Shown one piece after another: positions 20,620-32,332 of a stretch of 64,000 nucleotides of DNA. This DNA comes from Diphasiastrum complanatum (lineage: Eukaryota; Streptophyta; Lycopodiopsida; Lycopodiales; Lycopodiaceae). The stretch spans positions 26,742-90,741 of the forward strand of contig MU832029.1 in assembly GCA_029204225.1 (NCBI GenBank), written 5' to 3'. Under the pieces are notes generated by a model. That model searched no databases. It was not told the origin of the DNA and saw only the letters and a list, made by a program, of their open reading frames with translations. Numbering within the stretch: position 1 is the first letter of the stretch; each line of letters opens with the position of its first letter. Position numbers and translations under genes: made by a program.

Positions 20620-22705
20620 GTAATATTTTCATGGGTGTGTTGAGGTATATGAGACATTTACATGACAATCATTGTACTGATTTTGTTGATGATCTCTTCC
20701 TACCTTGAGTATCAGTTAAATTTATGTCATTTCAAGTTCAAATGAATGGTTCCTGATTCACCACCTTTGAAGGAGCTATGCAACCTCACATCAATCATAT
20801 GAAGTGGTCTGAATCTCAAAAAATTGCAAATTGCAATTGTCATAAAAAGAACTATCAACTTACTATCAACCTATTGAACTTCACAAAATCGATTCCTGAC
20901 CTGCTTTATAAAATCAGTTCACTTCTGTGGACACAACAGGGCTGGCCTAAATTGTCAAACTAGGGTTTAACTTTTCCTTGTTCACTGAGCATACCTTTAA
21001 CCTCCAAGTATTTCACTAACAAGCATACAAATCTATAATACAACGTTCATAGCTAGAGTGCCTAATCTATGTAGCATCGCTGATGCTGTGTATAGTGACT
21101 TGCAGATGACAATCACATCGTAATAATATTTGCTTGATCATGCATAATGATTGACAGAATGAATGCTCGTCCTTGACATATCATCTTTGGGAGTAAGTTC
21201 TTGATTCTGGCACATTATTCTTAACATGCAACATAGCATTGCTGTTTTTGACCACTTGAGCAATTTTGCTCTCATCCTAACTTTGACCATACTTAAACTG
21301 CATGCAAACTTGAATGAAGAAAGCTGGTGGTCTTAGTTGAACAAGCTTAGCAGATTGAGTTTTCCTATAAACTTTCAAGCTATATAGCTAAACAAGTTTC
21401 ATATCTTAGAATTGATTACTCTCATTTACTTTAAGCAGATTACTAGTGGCATCCTTTCCCATGAGTATAGAGATTGGTTTATTATCCATAGAAATGAACG
21501 CAGAAAAGGAGAGGCCAGCCAAAAAAAGAGCGAATCTGCTTCCGATGCTATTGGCAATCAAAAAGAGAATTAGCCATGAAGATAGCTTAGTTGATGTTGG
21601 ATATGAAGGAAATTGTTTTTAGTACTTACAATATGCACATATTCTAGTGTTTTCCGAACGCGATGACAACCTTGACTTTTTGATTGACCACAACTCTTTT
21701 ACATGTATGTTGTGAAATACTCGAGATTCAATTTTTATAGGTGAGCTCAAATTTAGGAACATAGATTCGAGAGAGCTTTCGTATGTTTTTGATTTACACA
21801 ATTTTGTTGTTAGAGTTAATGTTGTAATTCAGGATTAATTAGGATTATTGGACCATGCCTGCGTGCTATTATAGTGGCCATTACTATTTATAGTAAACTC
21901 GTTCTTTAGTCATGCATGTAAGTGGGTGCACTACTACTAGAATAGGATTTGGTTTTACCAGTTGGAAATACATCTTGGGTCTTTACCCAATATGGGTAGT
22001 AATTATAGCAATTGGCTTTTTGTCTTTAGCTTTTCACATAGACTAGAGAAACTATATATGTAGGTTGGCGCCCTACCACATAATGCAGTGGGACATAGTT
22101 GGAGTTTCCATCACTTGTGTTCTCTCTCATGTGTTTGGCTATTGTTTTATCACAATAGGAATCTTGTCTTGGGTTACTTGTATGAGCAAGTCGGTTTTGT
22201 AACATCTGTTGTTTTAGCAAATATCCTAGTGATGATACATTAGTAGCATTATTAAATAGAGATCCTGATTGGACACATGAGAGCTAGAGTAAATTGGATT
22301 ATCACTGGAAAAATTGTCTCAACTGTGGTGATAATATTCGACTTTATACTTGCAAAATTAGATTGTTTTAGTCATGCTCTGGACTCTGGACTCTGGAGCG
22401 ATTATTACTGACATAATGTCCTTTATGTCAGGTTAAGCATGGAAGTTCCTGGCAGTTGTCTTAATATAGCCAATTCGTTTTTTACATAAATTTCTGTTAG
22501 ACCTGAACTCAATTGAAGACCATATTAGCTCTAAGTGAATTTATGGTCCGGGCAGTTATCTTAAGTAAAACATTGTCCTATCGTGTGTGTGTTCTATAGT
22601 ATTATTAATGCAGTTCTCTGTCTGTCTGTCTGTCTGACACACGGTCTCATTTTCGTTTACATTGTATCACTCATCTGATTGACCTTTGTATTGTGGGATG
22701 TACAG
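20620..22705 (+). other. ABCC intron, 2.1 kb
   Basis: I see no transposon domain here. A short (CTGT)n run sits at about 22617-22635. Confidence 0.7.
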
Positions 22706-22745
22706 CCAAGTCTTCCAGATTTATGTCAGCCACGTCATAAGCCAG
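22706..22745 (+). CDS. ABCC micro-exon: end of TMD0
   Basis: This 40-bp exon lies between TGTACAG and GTTACT. Its first base completes an Arg codon with the CG left by the previous exon. The 13 following codons read QVFQIYVSHVISQ and match the YLYISEV..Q helix start of plant ABCC1/2. It ends in phase 0, as the next exon requires. Its position in the protein and both phases support it despite its small size. Confidence 0.82.
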
Positions 22746-24200
22746 GTTACTTATGCTCTCTTGATATTTTTCTTGTTTAAGCCTTTTTGAGTTGTAGAGT
22801 TCCGTTGTACTCGTCATCTTACATATTGGAGATGCCAATGGCAACTGTTTTTTTGGGTGATTGTTAGTATCTTACTCAAAAGGTTGGACTTTTCTATGGC
22901 TTTTTAAATTAGCTGTTTGATATGTCACCTATCTGCATCATGAATAGGGGTACATTTAACATTGCATTGCTAATTTAACTAAGCAGTAGGAATTAGTCGT
23001 TTTTTTAATCAAGACTTTCTGCTCATATGTCAAATTTTTAGTCTGTACACTCAATATTTTAGCTTTGAACAAGACGGAGTGATGATACACATTTATGCTT
23101 ATGTTTAGATGAGAAATTGGGAATTTCAATTGATTGGCTTTGCGTTTTAGTGCTTGCCTTCATCATGAGTCTGCCCTCACCTCCGTGGAAGCGACAGAAA
23201 CTCAGCACATTGATTTCTATATGAACATATATGGAAGCTAATGACCTGCACCCATTCCTGGGTGCTGACTATGGGAGTAGGGAATTCTTTGCATATAGTC
23301 CATGTTATATACACGCAGTGTTTCCTGGACCTATTCGAATAGGCTGTTTGAATTGGTCAATTGAACCGCTGGTTCACATCGGCATTTCAGGCTGTGTTAC
23401 CTGTTCTGGAACAGAACATGTTCCAGAGCGCGTTCCATTTCAGAACAAGCAAAAATAAATTTGCCTTTAAGTACATATTGAAATAGGATGTAAATTTTTT
23501 CTATTCTGACTTGTTCCAGGAACACGAGCTCGAGCTGCCTTGCTATGAGAACTATGAAAACCTTGATCTACGCTGCCAGAATTGCATCAATCTATTCTGC
23601 CAGAAAGGCCTTGCTGCCTCTGTCTATGCTATCGCAACTGCAGAAATGCTAGAATTTAGAAACATGAACTGCTTGGTGCCAGAACTACGGGATTTGCAGA
23701 AATGTTTGAAACACAGACATGTCTGAAAGCTGACCTTACGGTTCAGGGTATGCTCCAGAACTGCATTGATCTACGCTGCCAAAACTACCTCGCTGCCTCT
23801 ATCTACTTGTGCGACGTGACACGTCAATATCTAATTTGCAAGTTCAAAGTTGTAAGTTTGTAACACTAGCAAATAGGAGAGCATCCTCATAGAGGAATCT
23901 AAACACGTCTTGCTCCTTCTGAGATACAACCGGCACTTCTGAAACCTTTGTGATGTCAATCTCATCTGGATTGACGCGCACAAATTTGTATCACGAATCA
24001 CGATTCACAATTCACGTCACAAATCACGATTTTCTAATTTCGATTAAAGCACGTTGTCAAGATTCACAATAGACCTACAAATGATAATTCTGGATAAATT
24101 TTACTTGCATCGGCTCTCGTGTTCCTTTCAACTCGCCCAACAGTTTAAGGTTGGAATGCACGTATACGAACCTTTCTAACTGTGCGGTGGAGAGCCTATT
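22746..24200 (+). other. ABCC intron, left part without recognised elements
   Basis: No domain was recognised. Around 23400-23445 the sequence has repeated inverted GTTCTGGAAC/GTTCCAGA motifs (TTCTGGAACAGAACATG, then TTCCAGAGCGCGTTCC), similar in layout to the GTTTCAAGCGCGTTTC repeats at 860. Confidence 0.5.
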
Positions 24201-26480
24201 TCTTCTCTTTGTCTCAATCAAAGAGAAGACGCTCCAATTTCTTTCACATGGTGTAGCCGAGTAGTCCTACGTAGTATGAGCATAGAAAGTTGAAACGTAA
24301 GAAAAAACTAATGTGTCACGTAGATGGTACTAGGTAGTAGGTAGTCATTTCAGCTTGCTGAAAATAACATAAATCTTAAAGTTAGAACTTAGACTTTAGC
24401 TTATCAAATATGTGAAATGGTAAAGCCACTTGTGAGAGGATCTGAATAGCAAGTCTTTGTAATACGGGAACATTGTCCCCATACTTACATCCACAATCTC
24501 AGTGGACGCAATATGCCTGGCTTCAACTGAGCTTCATTAGATCCAAACTCAATGTGCTTACTTCGCAAGACAAGTAGGTCATCCTTGAGTGCATCAGGTG
24601 CAGTAGGATCAGGAAAGACCATCCTCAAGTAGGTGTTCCAACCCTCTCTGATCTCCCGGTCACAAAACTGTGTCTCACTCTGCCATAAAGGATGGAGTAT
24701 GGGATGCAAAGGTTGATGGAACCATCATCTTTCTCGCCATATAGACTTGACTTCCAACTTGTGAATGTTCAAAGTCAAAGCTTCAACAGTGAACACCATG
24801 TGTGAAAATAGTCTAATAGTTTTGAGCATTGAACATGCAAGTTCAAAGTTGCAACATTCAAAAATAAGACTTTCAAAATGCACTTGTCTGAACTAAGATC
24901 CGTGCATATGTTCAGCTGGTCTCCCAATCTATCCATGAACTCATAAAGAAGGCCCAAAGTGGAGCCCTCTCTATTCGTGAGGCGCAAGACAATGTAAATG
25001 GGCTGCAGCCTCATGACAATAGCACTTTCCTCATCCCAGAATAATGTCGATAGCACGGTAGTCTCAAACTTCCGTGACTTGGGCTCTTGTGATGGCCCCA
25101 ATCTTGCTAGTGGCTTGAAACCACCATCTGCCTCAGGCTGCTATGCACCTTCAAGAGGTACTCCAAAACGAGAAACATATATGCAAACCTATATAGTTAG
25201 TAACCATTGACCAGTTAGAACTTAGAAGAGTAGTATGTACTATGCATCATCATCATGTATGTACGATAGGTCAAGAATCAAGACTCAAGTTTCAATGTCA
25301 TTGAGCACTCAAGCAATCTAAAAATTACAATGCAGTATACTCTATGTGCAAATGATTTGTGAAAGGAATTGGAATTCAGAAACAACCTGGTGGGGGCAGG
25401 TTTAACAACATCCAAGGTCGAAAAAGGATCTGGACATAGAAAGGACCTTGGGAAGCTTGGTGATAAACCTCACCAAGAATTGTGCCACTCTCACAATCTC
25501 CTTGACCCAAGGCAATTTAGCAATACCCTCACAAAGGAGGTCTAGGCAATGGGTAGCACAGGGCGTCCGAAAAATATGGGGAGAGGTGTCATTAACAAGC
25601 CTTCCCATGGCCGTACAATTTGAAGCATTGTCTGTAAGGATCTGGACATGGAAAGGATTGGGAAGCTTGGTGATAAACCTCACCAAGAATTGTGCCACTC
25701 TCACAATCTCCTTGACCAAAGGCAATTTAGCAATATCCTCAACAAGGAGGTCTAGGCAATGGGCAGCACAGGGCGTCCCAAAAATATGGGGATAGGTTTC
25801 ATTAACAAGCCTTCCCATGGCCGCACAATTTGAAGCATTGCTGTAATGACCTGTATAATCAATGATCAATCAATGTTTAAACTTGAGTGACGAGTCTTGA
25901 ATCAAATTTCAATAATTGATTAATAATAGCTCAAAATTCAAAGTTTAAACAATGACCATTGACCACCACATTCAACAATAAACATTGGCAGTTGACAGGC
26001 AATTTAAATTACCTGAACAATATTCGCCCGCCCCACCTCCTCGATGGCCTCTTTGATATGGCCAAACAGATACTCGCATGTAATCACAGTGCCTGAAAGG
26101 GAGAATTTTTCCACTTAATCCATATTTCAATCACCAGTGCACACTGCATAGTGGCAAGTGCATGTTGCATATTGGAGATTTGAAATTTTGGAAACTTGAA
26201 AGGTATCTTACCTGCCTCAGAAGAGTCTCTTGATAGCAATGCGGGCAAGGTCCGTGCTCTCTTGCCTGTACGATGACACATAAAAGTCCCTGCCTCTGGG
26301 ATGGACACGTGCCCTAACCCTAGATGATGCACCTCCACTAGCTGTAGTGCCTGCACTTGCATCCACTGGTCCCTCATGTGAGAGCTCAACATCCAAAGAT
26401 GGGTGACCGTGATGAGCTGAGGAAGAGGGCATGCCCATAGGCTCTGAAGCCAATGATGTGGGAGGAGTCTGACTCTGAGG
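24201..26480 (-). mobile_element. degenerate hAT transposon with internal tandem duplication
   Basis: In sense order on the minus strand: 26453-26217 is a low-complexity N-terminal part ending in YRQESTDLARIAIKRLF. 25869-25402 is a DUF659-like block present twice in tandem (TDNASNC, PHIF.TPCA.HCLDLL, AKLP.VKEIVRVAQFLVRF). 25101-24775 and 24709-24485 are downstream parts (FETTVLSTLFWDEESAIVMR; REIREGWNTYLRMVFPDP). Frames are interrupted. DUF659 with TPCAAHCLDL is typical of plant hAT-like transposases. Terminal inverted repeats were not identified, so the outer limits are estimates. Confidence 0.7.
25428..25850. repeat. two tandem copies of about 209 bp within the hAT transposase
   Basis: The unit starting GGATCTGGACAT at 25428 recurs at 25637. 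The copies differ at scattered positions (for example CCTTGGGAAG versus ATTGGGAAG, CCCTCACAAAG versus CCTCAACAAG). On the minus strand both encode the TPCA.HCLDLL block. Confidence 0.85.
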
Positions 26481-26854
26481 CTCTGAAGCTTCTATTCACA
26501 ATGGACATCATGTGACATGATTCAATGTTCACTATTCAAACTTCACGAATCACGAATCAGGAAATTGGAATGATGAATCAGGGATCAAGATTTACAAATC
26601 ACAATGTAATGTGCATAATGCCAAATTGCAATCACTGGAAAAGAGTAATTTCCAAAGGCAATTGTTATTGAGGTCACTCTTCTAACTTTTTTTTCACCTT
26701 CTTCAAAGTTCAAACTTCACTCCCTAAACTATCATTCACACTCTCTCTCCAAATTTACAATGTACATTCTCTCTCCCCTATCAATCATTATTCTCTTCCC
26801 TAAATCCACATTCTCCAAGTCCCTCAAGAGCAAAGGCGGACGTCTCTTAGATTA
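26481..26854. other. AT- and pyrimidine-rich intron DNA
   Basis: No coding similarity was seen. It is a CT-rich single-stranded-type stretch (ACACTCTCTCTCC, ATTCTCTCTCCCC) resembling 36120-36500 in composition. Confidence 0.4.
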
Positions 26855-27736
26855 TCTGATCTAGTTAAAGTCCTTCGTAACTGACTAACATGGAATACTG
26901 GATGGACTTTAGTGGTGTTCGGGAGTTCTAGCTCATAGGAAACTTCGCCTATTCTCCTAATAATGGTAAATGGACAACAATACCTAGGAGACAACTAAGC
27001 ACACACTCCTATTTTGAGGGTTCTAGAGTCAGTTGGGACTCGAAGAAAGACTTTTTCACAAGGGGAGAATTGGACATCCCGTCTGTGCGAATCTACAAAT
27101 TACTTAGCTCGATCTTGGGCTTGCTTTATGTTATGCTTAGCATGTTCTACCATCTGGTTTAGGTCTTCCAAAAAGATTTTTGCCGCTTCAACTTTTTCCT
27201 GTTTGAACCCTACGGTTGTAGGCGAATGTGGCTGAAAACCATACGTCAACATGCATGGGCTGTATCCCGTAGTTGAATGTTTGGCACTGTTGTAAGCAAA
27301 CTCTAATATTGGAAGATATTCCTCCCAATTAGTTTGCTTTTTGCTGACGTATGCATGAAGCATATCCTTTAGCACTTAATGTACTCTTTCTGTTTGACGT
27401 GACACGTGTCTGTGGATGGTCTGTAGTACTCATATTTAGTTTGGTATAGAGATGATGGAATACTGCCATCTAAAAACCTCCATTAAACTTACTATCCCAG
27501 TCGTTGACTATGTCGGAAGGAAGACCGTATAATTTAAATGGCCCGTCTACAAATAACCTTGCTAACTCTGGAGTTGTGACGATTGTTTTGGTCAGAATGA
27601 AATGAGCCATTTTGGTCAAACGGTCAACTGCGACCCATATAGCATCATGACCCTTCTGCGTCCTAGGTAGGCCTACTATGAAATCCATGGAAATACTTTC
27701 CCATTTACCAGCTGGTATTTCTAATGGCTGTAACAA
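26855..27736 (-). pseudogene. Ty3/gypsy integrase fragment
   Basis: On the minus strand 27736-27470 encodes WESISMDFIVGLPRTQKGHD, VDRLTKMAHF and YGLPSDIVNDWDSKF (integrase core). 27375-27100 encodes WEEYLPILEFAYNSAKHST and SPCMLTYGFQP. 27100-26855, with stops, encodes the C-terminal module (KVFLRVPTDSRTLKIG, LSPRYCCPFTIIRRIGEV, HPVFHVSQLR). The catalytic segment between 27470 and 27375 is partly lost. It abuts LINE copy F on the right without an LTR. Confidence 0.8.
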
Positions 27737-27739
27737 CCC

Positions 27740-28597
27740 TCCTGCCTCTCACTCCTGACTCACATGGGTCTCCATGAATAGCAGTAACTCATGTCCAATT
27801 ATGAGGTCAATCAATTCGCTTGCTATGGAAGATGAGTGCATACCATCACAATTCTATACTCCAATCTGGAGATGGTGTGGATGTGGCCTCGGGGGGTACT
27901 CCCGAGCTTGGGACCCCAAATCCCTAGCACTGAGTACTAGGAGCGCTATCAGAAAAGCGCACCCTGCCATCTTGGGATATAAACTCTCGGGCCTCTTGGA
28001 AGGCTTTATGCATGCAACCTCTAGTCCATTTGTCATGTGGCCTAATGTGGTGCCAAGGAATCTTTTGGCTTCGGCCATGGCATCCTGTGTATCCAGGATC
28101 CCTCTAACCTTGATGTTGTGGGCTTTCTGTTCCCTTAATATCTCTTCCTAAATGGTGGCTGAAATGACCGAGGATATGGGAGGACTTGCTTTGGTACCTT
28201 TCTTTAATACAGATGCCCAAGAGAGGGCCTCTCCTTTCTGTTTCTCGATCTTATCTTCCAGTTCTTTTATCATCGTGGTAGTGGATTCTGTAGCTGCAAC
28301 CTACTTGTTTCTAATCGTTTGCTCTAGGGATACAATCTTGGGTTGCAACACATTCTTTTCCTTGATTAGAGTTGATACTATTTCTTTCAGTTGTGATATT
28401 TCTAGTTTCATGGTCTAGAATTATGCTTTGAACTGATCATCCTGCCAAGAGGAGAAAAGTTCTGTTGATTTAGAAGGGGTGTAAGGGATAAGTGCAGTTG
28501 ATGGTGTTTCTTGAAGGGAAGAAGAGCTGGCAGCAGAGATGGAGGATATAGGGACAAGAAGAAGTCCATTAGAGGGGAGAGGAGCAGTGAGACTCTA
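27740..28597 (-). mobile_element. LINE copy F: ORF1 fragment fused to the RT end of copy E
   Basis: On the minus strand 28560-28150 is the N-terminal and coiled-coil part of ORF1 and 28078-27854 its folded domain (AEAKRFLGTTLGHMTNGLE). 27850-27740 is the very start of ORF2 (sense strand of CATACCATCACAATTCTATA, matching 61735-61758 of copy P). At about 28598 the ORF1 start is joined directly to sequence encoding the RT C-terminal FGLRYRLGQLRVS of copy E, with no (GA)n spacer. Frames are broken. Confidence 0.7.
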
Positions 28598-28848
28598 AGC
28601 TGACCAAGACGATAACGCAGGCCGAAAGATAACGTCTGAGACAAATAACCCGGCCGAATGGGAAGCCCGGAAACATCAAGCTGAAGAAGATGAGTGTGAT
28701 AAAAATAAAGCTTGACTCGTGCTGGATTTGGGTGAGACCACACTGTGGTGATGTAAGCTCTGTAAATCTGCTAGCGGATATATGCGTGTGTCCCATTTGG
28801 GAGATCAGATATAGATAAACCCCACCTACTCAAAAGGTCAAAAACACA

Positions 28849-29353
28849 CTAAAACCATGAGGACTTAGCCTGCTGACTAGCTAGAGTGTGAGAGGATGTG
28901 AAAGCTGCAGCGACATATCTGGATGAATCAAGCTCTGAGACTCTATGAATGAATGTGATAATCCGAAATATAGCCTTGACAATCAGTGGTGGTGAGGCAA
29001 ACTCTGCCAGTATGATATTATGGGGAACTGACTGCTTCGCACGGATCATCCGGCTAAGCATAAGGATCTGCAAACGTGAAATATCACTCCAAGTACCTTC
29101 GGACAAGTCAGGACACCAAGTCTCTGCTGAATATAGAGCCACCGGAGAGACAGTGGCAGAAAAAAGGTGATAGCGCGTATCAGGATTGTACATAGTAAAT
29201 AGAGGAAAACCTCTCCATCTGGACAAGAGCAGAGTGCCCCTTGTGGAGCCTAGACAGTGCAGCTGGTCTAAAAGTGAGCAATGGACCAGTAAAAAGGATA
29301 CCTAAGTATGTATAAGAGGCTACTATCTCCAGTGGCAGCCCATCATAGTAGAA
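28849..29353 (-). pseudogene. LINE E: RT thumb and downstream region
   Basis: Open segments at 29449-29180 and 29226-28849 match the intact copy's ORF2 (SYTYLGILFTGPLLTF; LYSAETWCPDLS; RLQILMLSRMIRAKQSVPH; LAEFASPPL). They are in different frames and are cut at the left by the junction with copy F. Confidence 0.75.
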
Positions 29354-29364
29354 CACTGTTATAA

Positions 29365-29851
29365 AGTCCTCATCCAAGGATCCTATTCTAAGCATGCCAA
29401 ACCAAGCAACCAACAAGGGAACGGATGGTGGACAAACCAACCCAACCAAACCTAGATCGAACGGATCTAGCCCCCAAGCTATGGATCAATCTCAAAGAGG
29501 AATGAGGCAATACATCAACATCATACCGCTACTAGTCTCACAATCAAAGATACACTAGTGAGAGCCCAATAGGTATACTTATACCCTCCAAGGCCCATCC
29601 ACCACTAGTAGTGCACTGTGACATCTCACTGGACACCTCTACAGCCTATCTGGGCCACGTCATCCAATTCCGCAATGACTCACTGATAGACCCATATAAA
29701 TCCACCATCAAGAGTTTAGGCCTACAACCATTAATTCTGACCTTATACACATAAGGGCGCCAATTCCCTTATAGTCACAATTAACTTACGGGTTGTTGGT
29801 CTACTGATCCCTAGCGTGGACACGCTACCCGAGACCAGTCGTGGGCATGAC
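29365..29851 (-). repeat. 3' LTR of the deleted gypsy element
   Basis: It runs from ATAAAGTCCTCATCC to GGGCATGACA on the + strand and matches 30449-30935 with a few per cent differences by eye. On the minus strand it starts TGTCATGCCC after a purine tract. Confidence 0.85.
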
Positions 29852-29880
29852 ATTCTTCCTCCTTTATTCAAGTTCTGTCC

Positions 29881-30440
29881 TTAGAACTTAAAACTGGGAA
29901 AGTTCCTCCTTAAGCTTCTTTCCTGTTCCCAGGAATCATCATCGTCTGTGCGACACTTCCATCGAACCAGATGCTTGGTAACTATATGATTTCTCAATCG
30001 TTTAGTCTGTGTATCCAAGATCCTTCCGGGTTCAAATCGAGACACACCCGATGATTTATCCAACAGGTCTAGTTGATCTCCAGAACCAAGATACTCCCCT
30101 TCACGTAGACTCTTCTTTAGTCGACTTACACAAAAGACTGGATGCACTGAGTTCCTTGGAGGTCCAACTGGTAAGCTAAGGATCCGATCTTTTTCAAGAT
30201 CTAATATGGTCCTCTGTATCTAGGGGACAATTTATAATGCTTGCCGGTACGCATTACACTAAAAATCCTTCGGGATTCTTAAGTACACCCAAACTCCCAT
30301 TTGAAAGTCTCGAGGTGATGATTTCGGATTAGCATAATGCCGGTGCCTATCCTGGGCACACTGGACATTCTTACGTGCTATTTGTAGTAATTCCTGCATA
30401 TCATGTAGGCAATCTGAAACCTGATCGTACGAGTCTCTAC
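29881..30440 (-). pseudogene. gypsy integrase C-terminus with chromodomain-like end
   Basis: The frame 30147-29881 reads MHPVFCVSRLKKSLREGEYL, then ILDTQTKRLRNHIVTKHLVR, then WKCRTDDDDSWEQE. The first part is the usual end of the integrase module, the rest a chromodomain-like tail. Sense sequence up to 30440 continues upstream as the integrase C-terminal region with stops (CAQDRHRHYANPKSSPRDFQ). Confidence 0.75.
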
Positions 30441-30448
30441 CAATATAA

Positions 30449-30935
30449 AGTCCTCATCCAAGGATCCTATTCTAAGCATGCCGAACCAAGCAACCAACAA
30501 GGGAACGGATGGTGGACAAACCAACCGAACCAAACCTAGATCGAACGGATCTAGCCCCCAAGCTATGGATCAATCTCAAAGAGGAATGAGGCAACACACC
30601 AGCAACATACCGCTACTAGTCTCACAATCAAAGATACACTAGTGAGAGCCCAATAGGTATACTTATACCCTCCAAGGCCCATGCACCACTAGTAGTGCAC
30701 TGTGACACCTCACTGGACACCTTTGCAGCCTATCTGGGCCACGCCATCCAGTTCCCCAATGACTCACTGATAGACCCATATAAATCCACCATCAAGGGTT
30801 TAGGCCTACAACCATTAATTATGACCTGATACACATAAGGGCGCCAATTCCTTTATAGTCACAATTAACTTACGGGTTGCTGGTCTACTGATCCCTAGCG
30901 TGGACACGCTACCCGAGACCAGTCGTGGGCATGAC
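30449..30935 (-). repeat. 5' LTR of the deleted gypsy element
   Basis: It is the second copy of the 486-bp repeat at 29365-29851. It adjoins pol sequence directly, without a primer binding site. Confidence 0.85.
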
Positions 30936-30953
30936 AACTCTGTCTCTCATATG

Positions 30954-31318
30954 CTATCGATTGGTGTTGAACACCATGACCTTAGTCTTACCAATGTTCA
31001 CCATCAAACCCCATTTTTGGCAGAAAGTATATAAAGCGTCAAAGTGCTGCTGAAGTCCAGATGCTGATCTCGATAGAAGTATCATGTCACCCGCATACAG
31101 TAGAATAGGGATAATCATATTTGCTAACGGACAGCCATCTCCACCCTCTTCCCTAATAATCCGCTCAAGATCATCAATATATAGAGCAAAGAGAGTAGGG
31201 GACAAAGGACATCCCTGCTTAACTCCCATTGTACTATGAATGTAAGAGGACCATCCATCACCATCTCGAAAACGAGCCAACACTCTCTCATACAATGTGA
31301 CGATAGCAGCAATGGTTT
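30954..31318 (-). pseudogene. LINE E: RT palm with mutated active site
   Basis: The frame shows YERVLARFRDGDGWSS, MGVKQGCPLSPTLFALYIDD, then ILLYAGDMILLSRSASGLQQ and KTKVMVFNTNR. The catalytic YADD is YAGD, which should abolish polymerisation. Its 5' end is fused to ORF1 sequence at about 31320. Confidence 0.85.
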
Positions 31319-31319
31319 C

Positions 31320-31935
31320 CCAAAGACATCTTCCAGTGTAGAATTCACAATTGCACGTTGAACCGAGCTTGAAGATTCGACCTTACCATCATTTTTGAGA
31401 CGCGCTGCCCATGTCGTCGTTTTTTCCACTTGTTTCTCAAGGCTGGATATTTTGTTCGACGTCTCCTCCAATACATTCTTTTGAGGGATATGTTCCGTAA
31501 TCCGTTGCTTAAGATATACATTTTCTTGTTCAAGCTGCTCCATTCGCTCTTTAACCCCACAGAGATCCAAAACCAGCTTGCCGTTCTCAATTTCAAAGAA
31601 GTGTAATTGTCTTTTGAGTCCGATGATTTCTGGCCGAATAAAGCTAATGTCATAAGCAAAGAGGCCTTCAATAGGTTTGGAAAGGGTATAATCAATTGTG
31701 GGCAGTTGATTAACCGCAAATGTTTCGACAGCAGGGCGCCGTCTTGGATTCAGATGCAGGTGCGGTGGACAAATCAGAAGTGGATGCGATGGATAGACTT
31801 TAAGCAGGTACGATGGCAGGAGCAGGTACCAAAAACTCAGATGTGAGGGACGAGGGTGTTTCCCGGGCCTTCCAAAGCAGGGCGTGGTGGAGAGTGGGGG
31901 GAGTTACCTCCCCCTCGTTTGTTGCGTGGAGCCAT
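31320..31935 (-). pseudogene. LINE E: ORF1 N-terminal and coiled-coil part
   Basis: The minus strand encodes the coiled coil KERMEQLEQENVYLKQRI, then SNKISSLEKQVEKTTTW, as in copy L, from the start ATG region near 31933 (GAGCCATAGG on the + strand resembles other copies). The folded RNA-binding domain is missing because the frame jumps into RT at about 31320. Confidence 0.75.
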
Positions 31936-32280
31936 AGGACAGTGTTAAAGGTTGTAGCAGGAACCTTGTAGGTCCGGTCAGCAGGTGGTCAACAGGTGTC
32001 AGCACCAGATAGGAAGCAACAGTGCATTGGGGGCTCGGATCCGCGCCCTAGGTCCGCTCAGATCCGCGCTCCAGAACTGAGCCTCAGAACCTCGCTCCAG
32101 GTCCGTTCAGATCCACATGTCCAGATCCGCGCTCAGGTCTGTTCCAGGTCTTCTATCCGTTCCAGGAGAGATCTGTCCGCTCCAGGACAGAGAGAGAGAG
32201 CTCCAGGTCAGAGGTCCGCTCCAGGTGTGAGAGAGAGATGTCCGCTCTAGGACAGAGATCTGCTCCTCAGAGATCTGCTC

Positions 32281-32283
<3 letters not shown>
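31936..32283 (-). repeat. 5' leader of LINE E with short degenerate tandem repeats
   Basis: Words such as GTCCGCTCCAGG, CAGATCCGCGCTC and GACAGAGATCTGCTC recur many times between the ORF1 start and the (GA)n tract. Copy L, copy P and copy B have different GC-rich repeats in the same place. Confidence 0.6.

Positions 32284-32321
<38 letters not shown>
32284..32321. repeat. (GA)n spacer between LINE E and LINE G
   Basis: About 19 GA units separate the 5' leader of copy E from the 3' end of copy G (AGCTTTAGTAATGTC). Confidence 0.95.
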
Positions 32322-32325
<4 letters not shown>

Positions 32326-32332
32326 TAGTAAT

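Larger units (their letters stand above)
29354..30940 (-). mobile_element. internally deleted Ty3/gypsy element inserted in LINE E
   Basis: Two nearly identical repeats of about 486 bp (29365-29851 and 30449-30935) flank only about 600 bp of internal DNA. That DNA encodes a gypsy polyprotein end on the minus strand: integrase C-terminal module (30440-30200), HPVFCVSRLKKSL and a chromodomain-like LVRWKCRTDDDDSWE (30147-29881). A purine tract (AAAGGAGGAAGAA, minus strand) sits at the inner edge of the left LTR. The right LTR is fused directly to pol, so leader, gag, protease, RT and most of integrase are gone. The LINE sequence on either side is continuous (YYDGLP to the left, MVFNTNR to the right). 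Confidence 0.8.
28598..32283 (-). mobile_element. LINE copy E, internally deleted and interrupted by a gypsy element
   Basis: In sense order: a 5' leader with short repeats (32283-31930), the ORF1 N-terminal and coiled-coil part (31930-31320), then a direct jump into the RT palm (31318-30954). The palm has GVKQGCPLSPTLF and LLYAGDMILL, in which the first Asp of YADD is replaced by Gly. A gypsy insertion follows (30940-29354), then the RT thumb and C-terminal region (29353-28598; DITVFYYDG-like, YTYLGILF, SAETWCPDLS, LAEFASPPL). The end with the CCHC knuckle and 3' hairpin is missing. It lies to the left of a (GA)n tract at its 5' end. Confidence 0.8.
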
